Positions 47,701-60,000 of a stretch of 64,000 nt of DNA are shown one piece after another. Each line of letters opens with the position of its first letter. The first letter of the stretch is position 1. The position numbers and the translations under genes are program-made. The notes below the pieces were generated by a model. The model was not told the origin of the DNA. It saw nothing but the letters and a program-made list of their open reading frames with translations, and searched no databases. Origin of the DNA: Vitis vinifera (lineage: Eukaryota > Streptophyta > Magnoliopsida > Vitales > Vitaceae); contig NC_081817.1 of assembly GCF_030704535.1 (NCBI RefSeq), forward strand, positions 1,069,001 through 1,133,000. Reading direction: 5' to 3'.

Positions 47701-50700
47701 TTTCCACATTAGGATTCTGTCTATTGGGTTTTGTGTTGTGTTAGCAGAAACTTTAAGGCAAACAATGTTAATTTAAGAAGGTACACAAGGTTTTAACATG
47801 GTTCGGCCAATAGGCTTATATCCACGGATGAGAGACAATCATTCTACCATACTACCTTGTATATACACTTTGAACCACGAGCCCCCTCGCTCCACCAAGT
47901 GTCTCATTATTCCTCACATCTCTATCCACCATGTATAGCCTTTACAAGCCTATCCACCATTTATAGAGATATTCGTAATAACTTTCCTTATTCTATAAGG
48001 AAATTTAGTATTATAATAACATTCCAACTTAGGGAAGATATTCTTAAACACTTTGCTTATTCTGTGAGGAAATTTAATATTATAATAACATATCAACTTA
48101 GGAAATATTTTATACAATATTATTTACAAAAAAGAATTTATACTAATTGGGAATTTGAGATATTTTTCAACAATTTCCACCTTCGATCAAATTCCATTAA
48201 GTCAACTTCCATCTCTCTATGATACACACTTTTTATATCACATCCCGATGAGAGAATAATTGGCTTCACTTTCAATTAAAACTCCTCTTGTCATTCTCTT
48301 TTGTGCTCTATTATTTTTGGCTATTCTAGAAATCTTTAACGTGAGCCTTGATACTAGTTTGTTGCATATATGGAAGTTTTAATGCAAACAATGTTAGTTC
48401 AAGAACACAAAAATAAAATGATCTACACAAAGATATATGAGGTTTTAACATAGTTCGGTCAACTATGCCTACATCCACAGATAAGAGAGAATTATTCCAC
48501 TATACTATTGAGAATATTACAGAGGATAAAAACAAATACAACTATTAGGTTTCCAAAATATCCCATATTTCCCCATTCCTTGTATTTGCACCCTAAATCA
48601 CAATCTCTCACTCCACTAAGTGTCTCATTTTTCCTCACATCCCTATCCACCATATGTAGTTTTTAGAAGCTCATCTCCATCTCATAAACTTTTTCCCTCA
48701 TGACGTAAAATATTTATAGAGATATTTTTAATAACATTCCTTATTTTGTGAGGAAATTTAATATTACACTATATTAACTTAGGAAATATTCTATATAATA
48801 TTTTTACGAAAAAGAATTTATACTAATTAGGAATTTGAGACACTTTTCAACATTTTGCTTGTTAGCATGCCTTATGCTTGAGTTTATGTTTGCCATGCAT
48901 TACCAAACTCTGAATTTTGAAGTTGTAAGATAGAGGCTAGTAAAGTTAAGTTTCCATGTAGGAAACTTTTAGGCTCTCAATTTAATTTCACAATTTTCAT
49001 AATTTATTTATTTCATGAAAACTGATTGTCAGCAAGCTTTTGTCTAAATTCATTTCCATGCTGAAAGGACATTTAATAAATCACTTTTTGGTTGATAAGA
49101 GGAGATAATTATATCTTCATTTTGTATCTTCTTCTTTCCCCATGGCAAATCATGCGGGTATCTTAATATTTTGTCTCCATTTTTTTTTTATCAGTAAATG
49201 AGATTTGTATTAAACGCCAAAAATGGCGCACCAAAGTACACACGATGTATACAACAACAAAAAAGTACCAAAAAAAGGAAGAGGAAACAAAAAACTATTC
49301 CCTCCCTTAAATTGACCCCAACCAATCAATGAAATCTACTATGGACATCAATCTTACACCTATAAACAGTTTGGTCCAAGATAACAAATTACACAAAAAC
49401 AAGTATTTCAACCTTTGGATTGAGAGCTCCACATTCTCAAAAGGTCTTCTATTTTTCTCTTTCCAAATAGTCTAGAAGAGGCATAAAGGAGTTGTCCTCC
49501 AAACCTTTTTCCGCTTTCTTCCAACAAAGGAACCATGTCAGTCTAGCAAAGTCTCTCTAAATGTGAACTGCATCACCCAAAAAACTCAAAAGGGAGAGAA
49601 TAAAAGCTCCACAACACCCTTGCCTTGTCACAATGCAAAAGGATGTGGTCAATTGACTCCTCATGAGATAGACAAAGGAAACAATGATTGGCCAAAGACC
49701 ACTCCCTCCTTTGAAACTGGTCAAGAGTCAAAGTTTTTCCCCAAGTCGCATCCCATACAAAAAAACTCACCTTAGGAGGAACCCACGCATTCCACGCAAC
49801 ACTAGAAGGGAATTGCACTACCCTTCCTGTCTCTAGGCTAGCATAAAGTGATTTAACAGAGAAAGTCCTACTCTTCGTATCATCCCAACACACTTTATCC
49901 TCTTTACCCTCTTCAACCACTTTAACTTGAAGTCTTGCCAAAAAGCGTACCACAATACCAATCTCCCAATCATTTAGGGGCGTTGGGAAGTTGGGATTCC
50001 AGCCACCCTCCTCATTAGAATGCTGCCACAACTCCACCACCCAAGTGTCTTTAAAGTTAGAAAGGGCAAATAAAGAGGGAAAATAAACATTAATTGCTCA
50101 TCCCCGCACCACTTATCTTTCCAAAACTTTATCATTTTCCCATTGCCCACCAAAAAAGACAATTTACAACTACCTTTTTTTTTTGATAAGTGACAATTTA
50201 TAACTAACTTAATCTCACAACTTTCTTATGGTCTTCCATAACCTAACATCGTAGCCTCCTCTTGCTTCCTTAGAGCACCAATCCCCTTCCTAATCCCCAT
50301 ATTTACCATTAATGATTTGTCTCCAAAAGGCAAGCAAAGCGCCAAATCCACTTACAAAGGAGGGCCTTGTTAAGCGAGTGAAGGCCCTAACACCTAGGCT
50401 CCCCTTCCATTTTTCAGAGCAAACGGTATCCTACTTCACTAGATTTTTTTAGATAAATGCGCATATATAAAATGAGGCAAAAAGCCACAAAGCATACAGG
50501 AAGTATACATAGTAGCCTAACAAGAACCAACACTCACCACCCCTTAGGGAATGGCAAGCCATTCCAAAAAACCTAAAAGCGAAGAGGACTCCTCTCCCAT
50601 ATATACCCTAGCCCAACTCCACAAGTTACAAACAAACGGATTCTTTAGTTTCTGAATAGCTAGAGAGCCCCCCCTGAAAGCTAATCTATTTCTCTCCTTC

Positions 50701-53700
50701 CATACCGTCCAAAAAATACACGACGGAATGGAGGTCCAAATCTTTTTCCTCTTTCTCCCCACAAAAGGGCCCCTCCAACTGACTAACATCTCTTTGACTT
50801 TCTCTGGGAACACCCAATTAGCCCCAAACAAGGCCAATACAATCTCCCAAAGAGGCCTTACAACTGTACAGTGTAAAAGAATATGATTTACATTTTCCTC
50901 TTCACAACCACACAAAAAACACCGGTTTGGAAGCTGCCATCCCCGCCTTTGAAGCTTGTCCAAAGTTAGAACCTTCTCCCAAGAAGCCTCCCATGCAAAA
51001 AAAGCGACCTTGGTTGGGACCTTGTCCACCCAAATGCTCTTTTTCGGGAAGGTAATGACATTAGGCCCTGTCAACAGCTTGTAAGCATCTCTAATCCGAA
51101 AACGGCCGTGCCCCTCTCCTTTCCATATCACTGCATCCTCTTCAAGAGAAATCCTCAAGTCCCTCAACATATGCAACAGCTCTCCTAAGGCGTCCAACTC
51201 CCAGTCATTAGAGTTTCTAGAGAGTCTTATGTTCCAACCTTCTTGACCGAGGCTAGAATCCCACATCTCATTTACCGAGGCGCTCCTCTAGACTGCCAAA
51301 GTAAACAACTGGGGAAAAGCTTGGGACAACACCTCATTACCGCACCAATGGTCAGTCCAGAAACTAACCTTAGTCCCCTTTCCCACTTTGAACTCTATAT
51401 TACTCCAACACCACGACGATTCCTTCATTATCTCCCTCCAAACCCCCACCCCAAACGTTCCGCAATCCTCCCTTGTTCTCCAACCAAAACCCAACTGGCC
51501 ATACTTCACCCCAACCACCTTCCTCCAAAACATGTCTTTCTCACAACCGAACCGCCTAATCCATTTCCCCAACAGGGCCTTATTCAGGAGGTCAATTTTC
51601 CGAATGCCTAGACCCCCGCTCTCCTTTTGGGAACACACTACCTCCCAATTGATTAGATGGATTTTTCTTTCCATACTTCCCCCTCCCCAAAGAAAATCCC
51701 TCTGTAGTTTTTCGAGTCTTTTTACAACTAGCTTAGGCATGCGAAAAAGAGACAATTGATAAACCGGCAAGTTGGCCAACGTGCTTTTAATGAGGGTGAT
51801 CCTCCCGCCCTTTGACAAATATTGTCTTTTCCACAAAGCCAACCTCCTTCTCATTCTTGCTTTAACTCCATCCCACATAGCCATGGCCTTGTGCTTGGCT
51901 CCCAAGGGCAGCCCCAAATAAACAGAGGGAAGGGTCCCCACTTTACACCCTAACTCCACCGCCAACATCTCAATATCTTCCACCTCCCCAACCGGGATTA
52001 CTTCACTTTTAGCAAGGTTTATTCTAAGACCAGAGGCTGCCTCAAACCACACCAAAATCCAGCTTAGATAGGTAATGTGGTCTTGCCTTGCTTCACAAAA
52101 AATGATCGTGTCATCAGCAAATAGTAAGTGGGAGACATTTAACTCCATTCCCCCCCTCCCTTGAATGTTACATCCTGAAATGAAACCCCCATCAACAACC
52201 CTTCTCAACATAGCGCTTAGCACTTCCATTCCCAGCACGAAGAGGTAGGGGGAGAGTGGATCTCCTTGGCGTAACCCCCTTGAGTTGGGGAAATAGCCAG
52301 CTGGCACCCCATTGACCATAATAGAGAAACTAGCCGTTGAAATGCACCACCCAATCCATTCCATCCATCGGTCCCCAAAGCCCATCTTGCGCATGACCTT
52401 CATGAGGAAGTTCCAGTTAATACTATCATAGGCTTTTTCTATATCCAATTTACAGATCAGCCCTTTCTCTTTGCGTTTAAACCAATAGTCAACCACCTCA
52501 TTGGCTATGAGCGAGACATCTAAAATCTGTCTTCCCTTCACAAAGGCATTTTGGTCCGGCGAAACCACCTTGTCAAGCACCTCCTTAATTCTATTGGCTA
52601 GCACTTTGGCCAAGAGCTTATACAATCCCCCAAGCAGGCTGGGGCCTTATCTCCATTCATCCCCATCAAAGCCGCATGGATCTCTACCTCAGTGAATGGC
52701 TGTTCCAAACCTTCAGCTTCAGCATTGCTTAACCTTTGTAGCTGTAGCCCATCAATATCAGCTTTCCAGGATTGATCTTCTGACAACAATTGCTGAAAGG
52801 CATTCACAACCCCCTCTCTTACCTCCCCCTCCTCCTCCAGCCACCTCCCATTAATTTTAATCTTGTCCATGGAATTATTTCTTCTATGAGCGTTCGCCAT
52901 CCTGTGAAAGAACCCCGTATTCTTATCCCCTTCCCTCAGCCACAACTCCCTGGACAGTTGTCTCCAATGCGTTTCTTCCAACAGCACCCATTTTTTAAAG
53001 ACATTCTTAGCCTCTGTTTTCAGCTCTGTCTCTCTTTCAGTTAGACTCCTGTCACTCTCCACCCTATCCCAAAATTCCACTTGTTGCAAGGCTAAGTTTT
53101 TGTTGACTTCCAAGCTACCAAACACCTCCCTGTTCCAAGTTTTGATCTTCTCCTTCAGAATCTTCAATTTTGAAGCCAATCTGAAGCTAGCCCTCCCCCT
53201 TCCCCCCGCCTCCTGCCACCATCCCCTAAGCAGCTCCTTAAACCCATCTACCTTGAGCCACATATTCTCAAACCTAAAAGGGGAAGGGCCCTTTCTAACC
53301 CCTCCACCTTTCAGTAAAATGGGAAAATGGTCAGAGATGGGTCTGGGCAGCCTACACTGAATGATCCCACTGAAGCAATCCAGCCAATCTTGGGTCACTA
53401 GAAACCGGTCCAATCTAGCCCAAGCTTGGTTATTCCTTCCCCCACTCCAAGAAGCCACCCCCCCTTACAAAGGAATATCCAGAAGCTCTAGATCATCCAC
53501 CACCTGAGCAAATCTTCTCATGGCTCCAAACACCCTCCCCTGATTGCTCCTTTCCTCAAGGGATAAAGTGACATTGAAGTCACCCCCTAAGCACCATGGG
53601 TCATCCCAGATTCCCCTTATCGCCCCAAGCTCCCCCCATAGTGTCTCCCTGTCTTTTTTGGAGAACGGACCATACACACCTGTAAATATCCAGACTTTCC

Positions 53701-56700
53701 CGTCTTCTACATTCCTAAGTCTGCATGAGATTGAGAATTGGCCCCTCTCCATCTCAATGATTTCCAAGGTTCTTTTGTCCCAGCAAATCAGTACCCCCCC
53801 TGCAGCTCCCTGAGCATCCAACGCACCCCAATCTAGGAACCTCCCAGAACCCAAACTCCTTACCAAACCCTCATTCATGGACTGAACTTTCGTTTCCTGG
53901 ATACAAAACAAATCAACTTTCTGATTTCTAATTATAGCTTTGATCACTTTCCTCTTGGAGCTGTCATTAACCCCGCGCACGTTCCAACTCAAAAGCCTTA
54001 TTTTCATTGGACTTCCATAATTTGACACCCTCTTCCTTGCCCGGAACACTTTTTCTTCTTCCCCCCCTCATAGTTGACTGAGCATTCAAGTCTTCTCAGT
54101 TCTCTTTCAAATTTCGATTTCTCCAACATGACTTTGTTGTGAATTCTTTCTCTCCTCTTCCTAATTTTAACCATAAACTCCAAGATATCTTTCTCTAGGC
54201 CCTCCGTTGAAAACCCCAGGAATTGACTGAACCTGGCCAGATCACTTTCCTCCCATCTCTCTTCCTCCCATCCACTTTCTACTTGAGATGAAAGCCTGGC
54301 TAGGCACAGAGCCTTTCTATTAACCTCCATACAGTCATTACTGATCTCTACCAAGTCCCAACACTTCTCTTCAATCTTCTCTGAATACCCAGTTCCTTTG
54401 CACAGATTGTCCCCCGTAGCTGAGTCCGCAAGCTCCCTAGAACGGTCGAAAGACTCCATCAATGGAGTCCGACCAAAAGGAGAAAAGAAGGGGGAAGGAG
54501 TATCAAGAGCCACCAATCCAGAGGAGGAAAGAGCATTAACATACCTTGCATCTTCCTCCAGCAGGGCACTGTCAGTCCTGGAAATCCCCCCCCACTGTGG
54601 CTCATCTCCATAAGTCCCCCACTGATCATCCTTCACCCAAAACGTGGAGATAGCTGCGTCTGAGCCCTTTAACGGGCTTCGGCTACACTCTGCGGCAGAC
54701 AGACCCTTCTCCGCCTGGGCACTAGATGACCCAGAAAAAAATGGGCTTTGAAAATCCAGCCCAGCCTCTTGAAGCAGCCTCAAAGGCCAAGCCTTTTCCG
54801 TGGGCTTCTCAATCCCCGAGTTAGCCGGCCCAGTGGCGTTAGAAGAAGGCTTTACTTGACCCAATAACCCCAGCCCACTCAAGGCATGAGGCCCGTCTGA
54901 AGGCCCGTCTTCGCTCCGAGAAGGGTTTGAAGTTTGGCCCAACTCATGGAACTGACTTCGCGTCCCATCAGCATTCAGCAAGCAGACCTCGAGCCTCGAG
55001 CCCTCCATCGTCTCCGTCACGCGCTCCCTCGTGCGTGCACTTACATCATCCCCTACCTCCGCTCCTGTTACGACGGCCTTCCCTTTCTTCTCACATGTCG
55101 GCGTTTTCAAGATTGGCCTGATTTCCCACCACAAAGTTACCCGATAGCATGATCCTTCAACCCAAACCTCCACTTCATTGGGAAGAATCACATCGTTCCG
55201 TTTCACCAAGATTCGCGCCCACTGTAACTCCTCCATTTTTTCCGTTTGATGGTCAACTGCAAGAAAGCCCCCACACGCATCCCCAATCCTCCTCAAGATA
55301 TCCCGCTCCCACAGGGAAACAGGTAGACCCACTACCCGCACCCATGCTTCTCGGCTTCTTTCCCCTTCCCTCAAACATCCCGTCTCCGGCTTCCACTTTT
55401 CTAGACGGAGAAAAAAACCCCCAAATGAAATGCTTCCAATCTTGGAGGCTTTGTCAGCCTCTGCCGGGAACTCAAACTCCATTAAAACCTTGCCCCTCTC
55501 CATTTTTGCAAGCCCTAGGTTTCCTTTTAGTCTCCAAATTCTCACTAGCTGGGTTCCCCACCCTCTGATATCATCCCCCTTTGTTGCATTAGGATTCCAT
55601 GTCCCGATAATGCAATGTTCCAGTTTGGATAGGTTCCGACCCACTTCCTCCTTGGTGACCTCTACCCTTACTGATGTTCTCTCCTTTCCTCACGCCCTAT
55701 TGGTCGCTTCTGCATATGTCTTCGCCTTGTTTGGTATCGACCGAAGCTCGTCTACCTTCTGCTTCATAGGACTTCCTTCTTCACAGCCCAATCTCCGTAG
55801 TGTTTCCACCATTGAAGCCCAGCCGCCCTTTGCGCCTCTTCCTTTTGGGATAAAAACACTAAACCTCTTTCTCTCCAAATCCGCAACCCCCAGGCGGAGA
55901 AAACAACCCCCTCTATTATAGTCGCGCGACAGGGAGTACTCCCTCCCATTCTCCTTCCACTCTCTAACCCACCTACCCATCCTTACATCCTCAATACACT
56001 GAGTCAGGCATTCGAGGACTATCCCAATGCTCACCGGACCTAATTTAACCCACGACGAGATCCCTCCTTTCTTTTCCACAATCGTAGCCTGCACACTGCC
56101 TTTCCTCACCTCCACCTCAACCTCAAACATTTTCGATTCCACCCCGAAGCCACCCCTCCTGACCTTCTTCCCATGCCTCGCATGGCTCTCGCCCCCTACC
56201 GTTTCTGTCAATCCCCCATTGCTGCCGCTATCTCTCTCTCTCGCATTCTTTCTCTCTCTAACCCTCTCTCTCTCCTCCATCTTCAAGGACTAATATCCTA
56301 CTTCACTAGATGAGGCTTACTAACTAAGGTCCCGCCTCCCCAAAGGAAGTCCCTTTGAATTTTTTCCAACCTTAACCACACAATCCTTGGTATCTGAAAA
56401 AGAGACAAAAAGTAGATTGGCAAACTAGATAACGTACTTCTAATCAATGTTAGTCTTCCCCCTTTAGAAATGTATTGTCTTTTCCACAAAGCCAATCTTT
56501 TGCGAGATCTTTCTTCCACCCCATCCCAAGCCACCAAAGAATTAAAAGGGCCGCCTAAAGGAAGCCCCAAATAGGTGGTCGGGAGCACTCACACTTTACA
56601 ACCTAAAACAAGGGCCAACTCATCTAGTTTCTCCGCTTTCCCTACCGAAATAAGCTCACTCTTGGTTAAATTAATTTTCAAACCTGAAATGACTTCAAAC

Positions 56701-57009
56701 CACATAAGCAGTCAGCTTAAGTAGGTCAATTGGGTATGGGAGGCCTCACAAAACACCAAAGTGTCGTCTGCAAACAGTAGATGAATAACCTCTAAACTCT
56801 CTCCACCTCCACCATTCCCTTTGAAGCTAGTCAAAAAGCCACCTTCCCTTGCCCTTCGAAGGAGACAGCTAAGCGCCTCCATAGCAAGCACAAACAAATA
56901 CGGAGAAAGATGACCCCCCTGCCTTAATCCTCTACAATTTTGGAAGAAACCCAAAGGGGTACCATTCACATTAACTTTGCTCCATGGCATGTCTAAACTA
57001 TTAGCTTTG

Positions 57010-57053
<44 letters not shown>

Positions 57054-60000
57054 ATATATGTATATATATAGCCTATTCACACAAGTGTACAAAAATAGAA
57101 ATCTTGAGTATGTTTGATAGTATTATATAATGACATGTTTAGTAGAGATACATACATAACAAAGAGTTGTAAATTCATATGTATTTGTAAATTGGCAAAG
57201 CGGCCTTTCACTGAATTTAATAGTTATAGCTATGTGATTATTGACCAATCAATGCTTTGAATAGTTGAATTGGGTTGTAAGTGGTTCAATATAATTACAT
57301 TCATCAGTTGAATTCAAATTTATTTGTGAATTGGCATGGCGGCCTTGGTACCGAGTTTAATAGTTATAGCTTGATTGGATATATGATGACAAATGATAGA
57401 CAGAGAAAAAGGCAAGTCATTTCGCCAACAGGGAAGAGGCTTAAATGTATATGCTGATAATTTGTAATTTCACATAATAAAATTTATTATTAGGGAAAAG
57501 GGCTAGTATGCCTATATTATATTTCCTTACAATATAGTATAGGACTGAGATGGAGATCCAGAAAATCTATGGAGGCTTGATTATGGGTTCAGATTTAGCT
57601 GCCTTGTTCTGAAAGATGGCTTGGTGGTCTAACCTGAAATTTCTTTTTTGATACACTAATTGGTCTAGCCTGAATGAAAACTTAATTTTCCATGTTTTAT
57701 AATTTCCTAACTTCATAGATATACCACTTTTCTGCAACTTCGAAGTTTAGAAGCCTGATTTTCTGTCTTCTGTTTAACCATATAACCAACTCATTGATGT
57801 AGGACAACCATAAGATGGTTGTTTACAATCAAATTGATGGACTAGGGCTTTAATATTTTATGATTTGAGGAGAGGAACTTAAATTATGGCAGCAGAGAAG
57901 AAAATAAAATAGAGAACAAGATAAAAAATGAAGAAGAAAAGATTAGACCCTTACTAAGGTCTTCTATGAGTCTCATAATTGAGAATTGCAAAGTTTGCAA
58001 AACTTGTTATTATTCATTACCAATTGCGTTTTACAACAATTAGCATGATTTATAGGATTTAGAAGACCCAAAAAATGAATTAAAATCATTAAAAAAGAAG
58101 TCTAACCTAGTAATTTTTTATTTTTTTTTTATAAATAAGCACGATATATTATCAAAAGGCCACAAAGCATACATGGAGTATACACAGAAGCCTAAACCTA
58201 AAAACGCAAAAAACAACAATCTCACCAACCCTTAAGTGGACGCTAGCCACTCAAAAAAGCCTATAAGCGAAGAGGACTCATCTCCAATATACACTCTAGC
58301 CCAACTCCACAAATTACAAACAAAAGAATTTTTGAGTTTTTATATAGCTAAGGACCCTCCCCTAAAAGCTAATATATTCCTTTCCTTCCAAACCGTCCAA
58401 AAAATACACAACAGAATGGAATTCTAGATCTTTTTCCTTTTTTTCCCCATAAAAGGGTCCCTCCAACTAAATAACACATCTTTAACTGTCTCTGGGAACA
58501 CCACTAAACACCAAACAAGGCCAGGACGATCTCCCAGAGGACTCTGACCACTGTACAGTGTAAAAGAATATGATTTACAGTTTCTTCATCACTACCACAC
58601 AAAAAACAGCAATTAGGGAGCTGCCACCCCCATTTTTGAAGCCTATCCAGGGTAAGAATCTTCCCCCACGTTGCCTCCCAAGCAAAAAAGGCAACTTTGG
58701 TTGGGACTTTATCCACCCAAATGCACTTCTTCGGGAAGACGAGATCGTTGGGAGCAATCAACAAATTATAAGCTTCCTTAACCCCAAAAATTCCATTTCC
58801 TCCACCCTTCCAAAAAACAGAATCCTCCTTTGGAGATATCTTGTAGTCCCTCAGCATAAAAAGCAAATCTCCTATCAAATCCAGCTCCCAATCATTAAAG
58901 CCTCTATAAAATCTGAGATTCCAACCTCCCTGACCAAAATTCGAATCCCACACTTCATTTACCGTTGCATTCCTATGGACCGCCAAAGCGAATAACTAGG
59001 GAAATTTTTGGGACAGCGCTGCATTGTCACACCACCGATCAGTCCAAAAATTGACTTTAGTCCCTTTACCCACTTTAAACTCTATGTTTTCCCAACACCA
59101 GTTTGCCTCCTTCAAGATCTCCTTCCAAACCCTCACTCCAATCGTCTCATTAGCCTCACTAGTCCTCCACCCAAAACCCTCTTGGCCATACTTCACCAAA
59201 ATCACCTTCCTCCAAAGATTGTCCTTTTCGTGGGCAAATCTCCAAATCCATTTGCCAAGCAAGGCCTTGTTCAAAAGAGCAAGCTTCCTTATGCCTAGAC
59301 CACCTTTCTCCTTTTGCGCACACACCACCTCCTAGTTGATTAAGTGGACTTTCCTCTCCAAACTTCCCTCTCCCCAAAATCTTCCAAATTCTTAAAACTC
59401 TTAAATCTTCCAAATTATAAAAATAAAGAAAATAGAAACTTTTGTTTTAGAATTATGAACTTAAACTTCATAATACCTTCTTGTAAAAGATTTTCTAGAT
59501 TCTAAACATGATGCAAATATAAACTTTAGGAAAAAAAAAATAGCTCTTCAGAAAATAGAAAATTTAGAAATATAAAACTTATTTTAAGGAGAAATTTCCA
59601 ACAAAAAAATTTCCTAAATTCTAAATGAAACTCAAATGCAAGAACCTAAAACACTGTAGAATTACCCAAATACCCTTGATAAAGTAAGTTAGGATTGTTA
59701 TTATTATTATTTTTAATTTCTTTTTATTCATTTCTTGAGTAGATCTTGAAGTTTCATCCCCATCAATCATCTTTTTTATAAGTTTTTTTAATCATATCAG
59801 CCATCTTTATTTGACCTTCAAAGCTCAAACTTGTTTAAGAAAGAATTATGTTATATGTTTATGCTGTTTATAGTTTTGCTTAATTGGCATTAGCTTTTAA
59901 AATTACATAAATCCACAACACATTGGTTTTTCATGAAGATATTGTATGATTGTTAAGTATAACGAATGGTAAACTATATGCAGGAAAACAACAGGAATGA

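Larger units (their letters stand above)
50445..56293 (-). mobile_element. nearly full-length L1-type LINE, inserted in the older LINE
   Basis: 5.85-kb element flanked by 18-base target duplications, with a short A-run at its 3' end (T-run 50444-50450). Gene order on the minus strand is ORF1 (56280-54004) then ORF2 (54007-50544), which overlap at ATGA. Only about a dozen bases precede ORF1, so a few 5' bases may be missing. ORF1 has one internal stop. ORF2 has two in-frame stops plus one deletion with frameshift, so this copy is inactive. Confidence 0.92.

Noticed and set aside
49563-56293. Many plus-strand open frames across the LINE region
   Set aside because: They are antisense shadows of the minus-strand LINE ORFs, rich in Pro and Ser as expected from the reverse complement.
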